NCBI GenBank assembly: GCA_025054735.1
Contig: JANWZG010000156.1
Coordinates: 1 to 8,218, forward strand
Reading direction: 5' to 3'
Length of the DNA stretch: 8,218 bases
Source of the DNA: Cyanobacteriota bacterium
GTDB taxonomy: Bacteria; Cyanobacteriota; Cyanobacteriia; SKYG9
Shown: piece by piece, positions 1 to 6,113 of the stretch
Numbering within the stretch: position 1 is the first letter of the stretch
Layout: each line of letters begins with the position of its first letter
Position numbers and translations under genes: made by a program
Notes under the pieces: model-generated
What the model saw: the letters and a program-made list of their open reading frames with translations, nothing else
What the model was told of the DNA's origin: nothing
The model's database searches: none

Positions 1-767
1 GCCTGGGCCGTGCCGCTCACCACCGTCGTACCCAGGAAGCAGACGTTGGGCCAATCCAGGGGCGGGGTGTGGGCCTCCCGCAACCGTCGGATCTCCTCCG
101 GCGATACGTCCGCCATCTTTTCCACCGGCAGAGATTCCCCTGTTAGCACTGCCTGACTGACGAACAAATCCTTTGAGGTCAACAGCCGTACGTCTGCGGG
201 AATCATATCGCCAGCAGACAGCGCCACAATGTCGCCGGGAACCAGTTCGCTCAGGGGCACTTCCCGGCGAGTTCCGGGGACATCCAGGGTCTCGCGACGA
301 ATGACTGTTGCGGTCGTGCTGACCAGAGCTTTCAGTTTCTCAGCAGCTTGAGTCGAACGGTATTCCTGGAAAAACCGCAGAAAGCCGCTGACCAGCACCA
401 TGATGGACAGGATAATTACAGTTTTGAGGCTTCTATCTTCAGGAGCAGCCAGGGCATAGTCCAGAACATAAGAAACCACTGCCAGTGCCACCAAGATCCA
501 GACAAAGGGATTGTTGAATGCCTTAAATAACTGTGCGTACCAGGTGGGGGGCTTTTCGTGACTGACTTCGTTTTTGCCATACCTGCGCAGGCGATCGCGG
601 ACATCAGCTTCAGTCAAGCCTTTACGACTACTGTCGAGCGATCGCAACACTTGATCGATATTGTTGCCCGCTTCTTCCAGGGCACGCAACGATAGCTTGG
701 CGCTTTCCAGGGCGCGATCGCTGGCATTGCCCCGCCCGCGCCGAACTGGGGTGGAAGTATTCCGCAT
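1..767 (-). CDS. mgtA: Magnesium-transporting P-type ATPase, MgtA type (N-terminal part)
   Basis: Only the first 255 codons lie in the window; the gene continues past the left edge. It encodes the N-terminus of a type III P-type ATPase, an inner-membrane pump that imports Mg2+ using ATP. Visible parts in order: a basic, probably cytosolic tail (about 1-75), two membrane segments (about 88-104 and 115-130), the family motif RFFQEYRST (131-139), and the actuator domain with PGD (177-179), SAGDMIPADVRL (184-195) and the dephosphorylation loop LTGES (208-212). The sequence reaches the conserved VVSGTA stretch before the edge. The phosphorylated Asp in DKTGT would lie outside. The pattern RFxQEYRST plus SAGDMxPADVRL is specific to MgtA/MgtB rather than to Ca2+ or heavy-metal pumps. 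The ATG at 767 is supported by the strong SD GAGGAGGT, spaced 7 bases. A possible small gene lies upstream on the same strand. Confidence 0.93.
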   Translation of the reverse strand, partial: MRNTSTPVRRGRGNASDRALESAKLSLRALEEAGNNIDQVLRSLDSSRKGLTEADVRDRLRRYGKNEVSHEKPPTWYAQLFKAFNNPFVWILVALAVVSYVLDYALAAPEDRSLKTVIILSIMVLVSGFLRFFQEYRSTQAAEKLKALVSTTATVIRRETLDVPGTRREVPLSELVPGDIVALSAGDMIPADVRLLTSKDLFVSQAVLTGESLPVEKMADVSPEEIRRLREAHTPPLDWPNVCFLGTTVVSGTAQ

Positions 768-782
768 GACTCACCTCCTCTC
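768..782 (-). promoter_or_regulatory. Ribosome binding site of mgtA
   Basis: Read on the minus strand, GAGAGGAGGTGAGTC directly precedes the ATG. It contains a full-strength AGGAGGT and fixes the mgtA start. The ten-base string GGAGGTGAGT recurs in front of the small ORF that starts at 1113. Confidence 0.75.
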
Positions 783-867
783 GTTAATGGGATAGATGTT
801 CAAACAGTCCAAAACAACCAGTTAACTAACAAAACTCATCTGCTCTGACCCAAAAACTTACAGCTCT

Positions 868-925
868 ACCACAGAGGTGCAGAGAACACAGAGCAATACC
901 TCAGTGTCCTCTGTGTCTCTGTGGT
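868..925. repeat. Imperfect hairpin of the ACCACAGAG / CTCTGTGGT type
   Basis: ACCACAGAG at 868-876 pairs perfectly with CTCTGTGGT at 917-925. After a nine-base one-sided bulge (877-885), ACACAGAG at 886-893 pairs perfectly with CTCTGTGT at 909-916, leaving a 15-base loop. In the mgtA direction it begins 8 bases after the stop of the small ORF and ends 100 bases before the mgtA start. A T5 run (minus strand, 852-856) lies about 11 bases past the hairpin, too far for a classical intrinsic terminator. Tandem CACAGAG-like sequence is a kind of dispersed intergenic repeat seen in cyanobacteria, so this may be a repeat copy, an attenuating stem, or both. Confidence 0.6.
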
Positions 926-933
926 GAAACAGA

Positions 934-1113
934 TTAGACCGAGGGAAGGAGGCAAAGCTCACCGGGCTGCTCATCCTGTGCTGGTTTGCGAGCAGCCGCA
1001 CGCTTCATCCAGCCATCAATCCAGCGCCCAAACAGCACCTTGAGAAACTGACCACAAACAACTGCCAACACATCATCAATGTGATCGAGAACAAATTCAA
1101 ATACTACGAGCAT
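934..1113 (-). CDS. Possible small protein upstream of mgtA (59 aa), unrecognised
   Basis: This short ORF reads on the same strand as mgtA and ends 166 bases before it. The best start is the ATG at 1113, because GGGAGGTGAG stands 4-13 bases upstream; a GTG at 1122 falls inside that SD. The product is hydrophobic at the N-terminus but interrupted by acidic residues (LDHIDDVL, 9-16). A mixed hydrophobic and aromatic stretch follows (VLFGRWIDGWMKRA), then a polar tail. This looks more like an amphipathic, membrane-associated peptide than a clean transmembrane segment. I recognise no family. Support is the unusually good SD, the orientation and the position. Against it are the short length and the lack of a known relative. 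A small regulator or leader ORF for mgtA is an inference only. Confidence 0.4.
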   Translation of the reverse strand: MLVVFEFVLDHIDDVLAVVCGQFLKVLFGRWIDGWMKRAAARKPAQDEQPGELCLLPSV

Positions 1114-1122
1114 GATACTCAC

Positions 1123-1628
1123 CTCCCTAGACAGCCATGGCTTTCAATTCAGAGCCAGTTTGCAAAAAAACAATGCAATTCTACAGGCTAATTTTTCAAT
1201 TTCACGGCACGAAAAATTAACCCATTTCGACCTCACAAACAGAGGATTTGAAACAGGAGAAAGCACAAGTTTCGTAACAGAAACCAACCCGCCTCTTTTA
1301 GGCACTCAACCGCAAATGGTTGATAAAGTGTTTGAAAATTATCTGGCGGTTTAAACCACAACTACACGATCGCTAGAAAAGACAACCCGCTCCCAGCGCA
1401 CGTAAGCGCACTGTAGCCCTATGAGCATGGGTTTTGTAGTTGCAATTTTGAATCCCAGGGTTTGCCAGTGCCGTTGATCCATGAATAGCGATGCACGAGC
1501 GTTAGCAAACTTTCAGCAAGGACTCAAGCCGTCACCACGAGCCTCAACGGCAACCATACCCCAGCCTTTACGGATTTAAGTCGGGGTGCCTACCCGCTAT
1601 CAAAATAAGCATCTAAGATCTTCCATCG
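1123..1628. other. Gene-poor region with coding-like debris on the minus strand
   Basis: No intact gene is convincing here. From 1123 to 1350 I see only A+T-rich sequence; an 80-codon plus-strand ORF (1112-1354) lacks an SD and starts inside the small gene's RBS. From 1351 to 1626 the minus strand reads in one frame through several stops: MEDLRCLF, then stops, then GWGMVAVEARGDGLSPC, a stop, and a 43-codon stretch from the ATG at 1482 ending in VRWERVVFSSDRVVVV at 1351. The tone is protein-like, and a degraded transposase tail (TnpB type) is one guess, but I cannot identify it. CCCC at 1558-1561 and GGGG at 1583-1586 could flank a weak hairpin. Confidence 0.25.
1600..1626 (-). other. Eight-codon ORF (MEDLRCLF) with strong SD, possible leader peptide
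   Basis: On the minus strand AAAGGAGATGAACG precedes ATG at 1626, giving a near-ideal SD about 7 bases from the start codon. The reading frame closes after eight codons with TGA at 1602-1600, immediately followed by TAG. The SD itself is the 3' arm of a 10-bp inverted repeat (1629-1638 with 1672-1681), so it would be masked in a folded transcript. It could be a leader peptide, the start of a gene truncated by later mutation, or chance. Confidence 0.25.
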
Positions 1629-1721
1629 TTCATCTCCTTTATCGGTACAATCGCCGTGCCCAGTGGCGATCAGGAGATGAATCCGGGACTCTAGACTAGA
1701 GTCATACTGGGCAGATTCATC
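1628..1721 (-). ncRNA. Candidate structured RNA with competing stems and a possible pseudoknot
   Basis: Five perfect inverted repeats interlock within 94 bases. TTCATCTCCT (1629-1638) pairs with AGGAGATGAA (1672-1681), extended by a G-U at 1628/1682. ATCGCC (1650-1655) pairs with GGCGAT (1665-1670). GACTCTAG (1687-1694) pairs with CTAGAGTC (1696-1703). The loop of the second stem, within TGCCCAGT (1657-1664), pairs with ACTGGGCA (1706-1713), which would be a pseudoknot. GATGAATC (1676-1683) pairs with GATTCATC (1714-1721) and competes with the first stem. Read on the minus strand the order is anti-anti-SD, pseudoknot arm, hairpin, anti-SD, hairpin, SD, ATG, the logic of a translational switch. 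A nested DNA palindrome from a mobile element would look similar. I do not match it to a known RNA family. Confidence 0.4.
1629..1638 (-). promoter_or_regulatory. Shine-Dalgarno sequence maskable by an upstream anti-SD
   Basis: Minus-strand AGGAGATGAA is complementary over ten bases to TTCATCTCCT encoded at 1681-1672, just 5' on the same transcript. It precedes the eight-codon ORF starting at 1626. Confidence 0.35.
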
Positions 1722-1728
1722 ATTACGC

Positions 1729-1792
1729 TCGCGTGAACGCGATACGCAGTCAAGATCGCCCCCAGACCACGCGCAGGGTGAGGGTCAGGGTC
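1729..1792. repeat. Short palindrome and three tandem AGGGTS hexamers
   Basis: TCGCGT-GA-ACGCGA at 1729-1742 is a perfect 6-bp inverted repeat with a two-base centre. At 1775-1792 the hexamers AGGGTG, AGGGTC and AGGGTC follow one another without gaps. No function is evident. Confidence 0.5.
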
Positions 1793-1896
1793 TTCGTCAG
1801 ACATTTGGTCAAGCACAACGGTTTCTCGATTCGTTGCAAAAATGCAACTACTACCAGAAGCCTCCATTGATTCAATCTCCTAAAAATGAAAGAATA

Positions 1897-2202
1897 ATGA
1901 ATAAACAGTCAGTTGCGATGCTTTCACCGCCATTTGCAACTATAACGTTGACCATCTCCTATGTCAACCAATTCGATCCTGAAAAAACGAGGAAAAAAAT
2001 AAAGTTGTGGGAATCGCTGTGCAATAACTTTGATCCTTACTGTTTCCTGCGATTCATGATAGAAAAAAGCTTAAAGTTACTGATTGAGTATACTAATCTT
2101 GCACTCTCTCACCATATCGACGGAACTGCCAACATCAGCGTTGAGTGTAGAAAGGGACGAGAGTATGTCACCTTTGCGGAATCCTCTCTAGATTTCATCT
2201 AG
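1897..2202 (+). CDS. Hypothetical protein (101 aa), unrecognised
   Basis: This is an open frame of 101 codons from an ATG at 1897. A TTG at 1834 in the same frame would add 21 residues but has no SD; the ATG itself has only a weak purine stretch (GAAAGAATA) before it. The product is predicted soluble, with no signal peptide. It is basic in the middle (PEKTRKKIKLW) and has two aromatic/cysteine-containing stretches (SLCNNFDPYCFLRF). I see no recognisable motif. The DNA is more A+T-rich than the flanking genes, with A-runs in the lysine-rich part, so it may be acquired or a decaying orphan. A stem-loop at 2236-2264 lies 33 bases past its stop. Whether it is expressed is uncertain; the length and even amino-acid mix favour a real or recently real gene. 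Confidence 0.4.
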   Translation: MNKQSVAMLSPPFATITLTISYVNQFDPEKTRKKIKLWESLCNNFDPYCFLRFMIEKSLKLLIEYTNLALSHHIDGTANISVECRKGREYVTFAESSLDFI

Positions 2203-2235
2203 CAGTGCAGGTTGCTGTCCTGGCCTCCAAACCTT

Positions 2236-2264
2236 AGGGGATCTTTCACTGTTCATTATCCCCT
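2236..2264. terminator. Stem-loop downstream of the 101-aa ORF (weak terminator candidate)
   Basis: AGGGGAT at 2236-2242 pairs with ATCCCCT at 2258-2264, with a 15-base loop. There is no T-run after it on the plus strand, so it is not a canonical intrinsic terminator. It may stabilise a 3' end. Confidence 0.25.
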
Positions 2265-2280
2265 GCTGCACCGTAGGGCC

Positions 2281-2345
2281 GGAAGTGAAGATAAGGATGA
2301 AGGATAGGAGGGAAGCTATAAAGACACAAAGAAAAACACAAAGGC
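2281..2345. repeat. Purine-rich stretch and CACAAAG tandem, degenerate intergenic repeat
   Basis: From 2281 to 2316 the plus strand is almost all purine, with repeated GGATGAAGGATAGG-like units. From 2321 to 2345 follows AAGACACAAAGAAAAACACAAAGG. The latter resembles, with A/G changes, the CACAGAG units in the hairpin at 868-925. Both types look like intergenic repeat debris, not genes. Confidence 0.4.
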
Positions 2346-2427
2346 CCAGAGTGTGGGTAGGTGAGAAGGAGGGTCGATGTTGTTATCTAAGTAGAGTGTG
2401 AACGTGATGCGAAATTGGGCCAGCTAA

Positions 2428-2706
2428 GCAATTCACCGTCATCCCTTCCCAGACTTTTGCCATGGACAACGATTGCAGAAAACGGTGACCATCCTAGCAG
2501 AGTACCTAGGGGAACGTGTGCCCTAGACGAGTGGGAGTACCTCAGAGAGCCGTAGTATCTACCAGTTTTGGGTGAATGAGCGGGGGCAACCAGAACCCAT
2601 CTTGGTGAGTCATCGACCCAGGGTGGTTGTGCGAGCCAATCAACCAGCAGTTATCTTTGCCTTGAGTGGAAATGGTGGTTGGGGTATGGGCACTGTTGCA
2701 ACCTAA
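2428..2706 (+). pseudogene. Probable remnant of a gene, 3' part, interrupted by a stop
   Basis: One plus-strand frame reads protein-like on both sides of an in-frame TAG at 2524-2526: QRLQKTVTILAEYLGERVP before it, and IYQFWVNERGQPEPILV, VVVRANQPAVIFAL and GNGGWGMGTVAT after it, ending at TAA 2704-2706. There is no start codon with an SD, and the frame is closed upstream by TAA at 2425-2427. After the TAA the same frame continues with KWKRLLELKRLQSTSNDPG, which also looks protein-like, so the TAA may be a second mutation. The original would have converged tail-to-tail with dacB. I do not recognise the family. Base pattern and residue choice support former coding; chance is the alternative. 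Confidence 0.35.
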
Positions 2707-2744
2707 ATGGAAACGACTCCTAGAATTGAAGCGATTACAGTCAA

Positions 2745-4280
2745 CTAGCAACGATCCAGGCGGCCGAGCAGTAATACGATGTCATCCAGTGCTCGTCGCA
2801 GCGTAGCCGTGGACTGTTCCGATTGGTTGACGACGATCGCAAACACCAGAGTTGGACGATTAGGGAGGGTCAGATAGCCTGCCAAGGCCACAACCCCGCT
2901 GAGGGTGCCAGTTTTACCTTGGAGGTTGCTGGCGACTACTGTGCCTTGGAACCGTCCTGCTAAGGTACCTGTTTGTCCTGCCATGGCTAGAGACTTGCGA
3001 TAGATCATCGCCTGGGGAGACATCGCCATGCTCTGTAAGAGTTGCACTACGGCTTCTGGGCTGACCAGATTATGGCGCGATAGCCCAGAGCCATCGGCCA
3101 GCAAATAACCAGATGGATCTACGCCTAGTCTAGTCAAGGCAGTGCGGAGGCGATCGAGTCCTGCTTGGGTAGCGTCTCGATTAGGAGATTGGGTAGCCCC
3201 CAGTTGGCGCAATAGAGCTTCAGCATAGAGATTGTTGCTAAGTTGGTTGGTGGTGGTGATCAATTCAGCGATCGGCGGAGAGAAGGTGAACGCCAGCTCT
3301 GGATCACTAGGCTGGTTGGGAGAAGATAGCACACCAGCACGATCTACTCTGATGCCTACTGCCATTAGGGTTGCCCGCAGCCGCCGCAGGAAATAGGACG
3401 CAGGTTCCAGCACCGATACGGCTACGTCAGCCGGATCAGACCCAGCGAGCAATTGTCCCCGCAGGTACAGTCGGGGAACTCTAGGATCTTGCTCTAGATT
3501 GAGGATTTCTGGCTCCGGAGGGCTAACCGTCTTGGATTGGTTATCTACCTGCCAGCGCCTGCCCTCATCAGCATCTGTCCAAGCTACGGCCAACGGTTCA
3601 CCCACTGAGGTTGGTTGCAGTTGTAACCCAACCACGTTTTCATTGAGGATGAGACTGTTGACCGGAGGGCCATAGCCCAACTGCACATCCTCCCAAGCCC
3701 AGGAAGGCACGATCGCCGACCCTCGCAGATAGGAATCATCTACCCACAGTTGAGAAACTCGCTGCACTCCCCGTCGCTTGAGTTGCTCAGCTAGCTGTTG
3801 GAGGTGACGATCGCTGAAGCTAGGGTCACCGCGTCCCACTACCTGCAACCGATAACCAGTTCCACTAGGGGCACCATAGACCGAGGTGCGAATGCGGTAG
3901 CCAGCCCCCAGTTGGTCGAGTGCCGCAGCGGTTGTAAACAACTTTGCCATCGATGCCGGGATAAAGAACCGACGAGCATCGCGACTATACAGCGTTTGTC
4001 GATCAGCCGCCGTAGGCGATAACGTTTGCACCAAGACTCCCCAGCGGGCACGGGCAAACTGGGGTTGGTCAATGATAGCGTTGATTCCCTGGTTGAGCTG
4101 ACTGATACATAGCTGGGCAAGGGTAGGACTGGGGAATAGGCTGACGGTGAGCATCACGGTTGCGATCGTGATCAGGCGCTGCCGTTCCCTTGGAGTTAGT
4201 CTAGAAAACCCAACGTTGGCCACTGGTTTCCAGCAATACTGCACAAACTGTTGGAGCATAGCCGTGGCTAGTTCCGACAT
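2745..4280 (-). CDS. dacB: D-alanyl-D-alanine carboxypeptidase/endopeptidase, PBP4 type (peptidase S13)
   Basis: This enzyme trims the terminal D-Ala of peptidoglycan stem peptides and can cut D-Ala-meso-DAP cross-links, acting in the periplasm. All three penicillin-binding active-site motifs are intact: SMAK with nucleophile Ser110 and Lys113, SNN at 348-350, and KTG at 456-458. The segment DGSGLSR (396-402) is also typical of the family. A hydrophobic stretch at about 36-55 ending in PTLAQ looks like a signal peptide behind an unusually long basic N-terminal tail. The 511 residues suit PBP4, including the long insert between SxxK and SxN. The ATG at 4280 has TAGGAGA about 11 bases upstream, somewhat far; a Met at residue 8 is an alternative start. 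The gene reads in the same direction as the deacetylase upstream, but the 227-base gap suggests its own promoter. Its stop lies just past the converging gene remnant. Confidence 0.95.
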   Translation of the reverse strand: MSELATAMLQQFVQYCWKPVANVGFSRLTPRERQRLITIATVMLTVSLFPSPTLAQLCISQLNQGINAIIDQPQFARARWGVLVQTLSPTAADRQTLYSRDARRFFIPASMAKLFTTAAALDQLGAGYRIRTSVYGAPSGTGYRLQVVGRGDPSFSDRHLQQLAEQLKRRGVQRVSQLWVDDSYLRGSAIVPSWAWEDVQLGYGPPVNSLILNENVVGLQLQPTSVGEPLAVAWTDADEGRRWQVDNQSKTVSPPEPEILNLEQDPRVPRLYLRGQLLAGSDPADVAVSVLEPASYFLRRLRATLMAVGIRVDRAGVLSSPNQPSDPELAFTFSPPIAELITTTNQLSNNLYAEALLRQLGATQSPNRDATQAGLDRLRTALTRLGVDPSGYLLADGSGLSRHNLVSPEAVVQLLQSMAMSPQAMIYRKSLAMAGQTGTLAGRFQGTVVASNLQGKTGTLSGVVALAGYLTLPNRPTLVFAIVVNQSEQSTATLRRALDDIVLLLGRLDRC

Positions 4281-4507
4281 GGTTAACTCAATCTCCTAAA
4301 CTACGCACAGCCAACACTAACATTGCTCAAGGTTATTCATCTAGGTTTCAAGAGTCTGGAGCCAGAGCCTGCTGCCCTAGATAGGTTGCATATACAGCCA
4401 AAACTGGCTGGTTAAGACAGATTGATCGCCATTGAGGCTCATAGTGCTAAATCCTTACTACCAACATCCTAACTGGACTATTAAGGCCCACGATGAGGTT
4501 TTGTTCC
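4281..4507. other. Intergenic region upstream of dacB
   Basis: This 227-base gap separates the deacetylase stop from the dacB start, both on the minus strand. It holds the dacB RBS and a compact hairpin (4395-4410). A poor promoter candidate on the minus strand is TTGAGC, 17 bases, TGCGTA (about 4301-4329). No coding sequence is visible. Confidence 0.4.
4395..4410. terminator. Compact hairpin downstream of the deacetylase gene
   Basis: CAGCCA-AAAC-TGGCTG forms a perfect 6-bp stem with a four-base loop, about 100 bases beyond the deacetylase stop. In that direction it is followed by TATATGC, not a T-run, so it is at best a weak terminator. Confidence 0.25.
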
Positions 4508-5425
4508 CTATAACCGATAGTGGTAGAACACTTGGCCAGCAGCCCGATGGAGGAGGGAGTGACGATAAACCAGCGCTTCTAGGTCATCGGCATAGCCACC
4601 GCCAATCACGCAAGCAACTGGATAACCCTGGGAAACACAGGTGCTAAGTACCTGCATCTCGCGACGAAATAGGCCGCTATCGGTCAGGGCCAGTTTCCCC
4701 AGGCGATCGCCCCGGTGCGGATCTACTCCTGCATCATATAACACCAAGTCTGGTCGCACCTGAGTCAGAACATCGGGCAAATAAGTTGCTAGGGTTTGCA
4801 AATAGTCATCATCTTCCATGCCAACGGGCAACGGCACATCTAAATCACTCTGTTGTTTATGGCTGGGAAAGTTGGCCTCACAGTGCATAGAAAAGGTAAA
4901 CACCGTGGGGTCATCCTGAAAAATGACAGCAGTGCCATCCCCTTGGTGGACATCTAAATCTACGATCAAGACACGCTGCACTAGCCCTTCCTGTTGCAAC
5001 ACACGAGCAGCAATCGCTAAATCATTAAAGATGCAAAACCCAGATCCATAACTAGGGAAAGCGTGGTGAGTGCCTCCAGCGGTGTTGCAGGCTAACCCAT
5101 GTTGCAAGGCCAAGCGGGCTGTTAATACCGAGCCACCGACGGCGATGCAGGTGCGATTTGCTAGGGCAGTGCTCCAGGGCAACCCAATGCGTCGCAGGGC
5201 AGATGGAGCCAACGTGCCTTCACAATACGATCGGGCATAGTCAGCCGTATGCACCAACTCTAACCATGCAGGCGGGGGCAATTCTGGTATGTGAAACTGA
5301 TCCAGAGTGGCTACCCCACTCGTCAACAGCATTTCCCGCAGTAAACGAAATTTCTCCATAGGAAACCGATGGCCTGGTGGTAGTGGCGCAACATAGTCAG
5401 GATGATAGACTAGGGGCAAATCCAT
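4508..5425 (-). CDS. Histone deacetylase family protein (acetylpolyamine/acyl-lysine amidohydrolase type)
   Basis: This is a zinc-dependent hydrolase of the arginase/deacetylase fold, which removes acyl groups from lysine side chains, polyamines or small amides; its true substrate cannot be told from sequence. Counting from the ATG at 5425 (305 aa), the His pair of GGTHHAF is at 120-121, the zinc-ligand motif DLDVHQGDGT starts at 156 with ligands Asp158 and His160, the third ligand is Asp235 in AGVDPHRGD, and the catalytic Tyr278 follows GGG. All are intact, so the enzyme should be active. The phrase SYGSGFCIFNDLAIA and the short length resemble HDAC11-like (class IV) and bacterial AcuC-like proteins. 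The frame opens with TTG at 5443, but the family usually starts near MDLPLVYHPDY, so the ATG is preferred although its SD is poor. It is transcribed divergently from the 171-aa gene. The protein is soluble and cytosolic, with no signal peptide. Confidence 0.92.
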   Translation of the reverse strand: MDLPLVYHPDYVAPLPPGHRFPMEKFRLLREMLLTSGVATLDQFHIPELPPPAWLELVHTADYARSYCEGTLAPSALRRIGLPWSTALANRTCIAVGGSVLTARLALQHGLACNTAGGTHHAFPSYGSGFCIFNDLAIAARVLQQEGLVQRVLIVDLDVHQGDGTAVIFQDDPTVFTFSMHCEANFPSHKQQSDLDVPLPVGMEDDDYLQTLATYLPDVLTQVRPDLVLYDAGVDPHRGDRLGKLALTDSGLFRREMQVLSTCVSQGYPVACVIGGGYADDLEALVYRHSLLHRAAGQVFYHYRL

Positions 5426-5437
5426 AGAGTGACTCAG

Positions 5438-5466
5438 TAACAACGTAGCCGCTACTGTACTTTAAT
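5438..5466 (+). promoter_or_regulatory. Putative sigma-70-type promoter of the 171-aa gene
   Basis: TAACAA (5438-5443), a 17-base spacer and TTTAAT (5461-5466) form a weak -35/-10 pair in the 73-base divergent region, about 30 bases before the ATG at 5499. The -35 is poor, so this is a guess from spacing and the -10. Confidence 0.28.
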
Positions 5467-5498
5467 GTTTCACACTTAATTTCACCAGGAGACCACCC

Positions 5499-6014
5499 AT
5501 GCAAGTCAAAACAGTTTGGCAACACGGTAGTTCCAACCCGGATAACGCTGCTAATTTTGCAAAAATCAGTGCGTGGTGGTCAGGGCTACATGGCAAAGAA
5601 GTGACTTGGCGACAGCGGATTGTGCCCCAGCTTTCACCACCAGAACAAGCTGCTTGGGAGCCGCCTCAGCGTTTTGACGAAGTATTTGTAATCAGTAATC
5701 CGCAAGTTCGCGGCATCACCCTATTCTGGTCTACCCCAGATAAGCCTGAGGAAAAAAGCACAACCCCCAGCAAGCTAGAACTACACGGTGACAGTCGCTT
5801 ATACATCTATCTGCAATCCCAAAAGGATGTTGTGATTCAGGTAGCCATCCCTGAAGTAAAGTATGATGTCATCTCACTAACTAATCCGGCTGTGCAGTGT
5901 ATTCCAGCCGGTGCTGGGTGCATTTTGGTGTTTAAAGATAATACTAGTCTGGTTGAAACGCGGATTGCGCTGACCGCTGACGCACTAGCACTGCTGAAGC
6001 AACAACTTCCGTAA
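5499..6014 (+). CDS. Hypothetical protein (171 aa), unrecognised
   Basis: The start is well supported: AGGAGA at 5487-5492 sits 6 bases before the ATG. The product is predicted soluble and cytosolic, without signal peptide or membrane segment. The N-terminal third is rich in Trp (W7, W26, W27, W37, W53) and contains PPEQAAWEPP (47-56). The middle is polar, with a proline/lysine-rich linker (80-92). The C-terminal part alternates hydrophobic and polar residues (LYIYLQ, VVIQVAIPEV, CILVF), suggesting a beta-rich fold, and ends in a short helix-like tail (DALALLKQQL). I see no catalytic motif. It lies 99 bases before the Nudix gene on the same strand and divergent from the deacetylase. It reads like a lineage-conserved protein of unknown function; the codon use and SD make it a real gene. 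Confidence 0.8.
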   Translation: MQVKTVWQHGSSNPDNAANFAKISAWWSGLHGKEVTWRQRIVPQLSPPEQAAWEPPQRFDEVFVISNPQVRGITLFWSTPDKPEEKSTTPSKLELHGDSRLYIYLQSQKDVVIQVAIPEVKYDVISLTNPAVQCIPAGAGCILVFKDNTSLVETRIALTADALALLKQQLP

Positions 6015-6021
6015 CATCTCC

Positions 6022-6049
6022 TGTAACATTTGTGAATTTCGCGGTTACA
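6022..6049. repeat. Inverted repeat TGTAAC / GTTACA between two genes
   Basis: TGTAAC at 6022-6027 pairs with GTTACA at 6044-6049, with a 16-base gap, starting 8 bases after the stop of the 171-aa gene. It could be a weak stem-loop or a dyad operator. It does not fit the NtcA spacing (GTA-N8-TAC). Confidence 0.25.
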
Positions 6050-6113
6050 CTGAGAAGTTATTGCGTTAGTGAGTTGTCCAGCTATCCTGGAGGCAACCAG
6101 TTTTTACAAGCTC

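Noticed and set aside
348..604. Short ORFs inside the mgtA region
   Set aside because: The mgtA frame runs unbroken through the region with conserved P-type ATPase motifs.
868..925. Intrinsic terminator between the small ORF and mgtA
   Set aside because: The stem is long, but the nearest T-run is about 11 bases away, so it was kept only as a hairpin/repeat.
1112..1354. 80-codon plus-strand ORF
   Set aside because: It starts inside the RBS region of the oppositely oriented small gene, lacks an SD and has no recognisable features.
1123..1400. M-box Mg2+ riboswitch upstream of mgtA
   Set aside because: I could not lay out the conserved M-box helices in the minus-strand sequence, and the nearest strong structure is more than 850 bases from mgtA.
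1775..1792. CRISPR or VNTR array from the AGGGTC units
   Set aside because: There are only three hexamers with no spacers and no further copies nearby.
2542..2751. 69-codon minus-strand ORF next to the dacB stop
   Set aside because: It is antisense to the more protein-like gene remnant and has no SD; it also overlaps the end of dacB.
3798..4120. ORFs on both strands inside dacB
   Set aside because: They are shadow frames of the S13 peptidase, whose active-site motifs fix the true frame.
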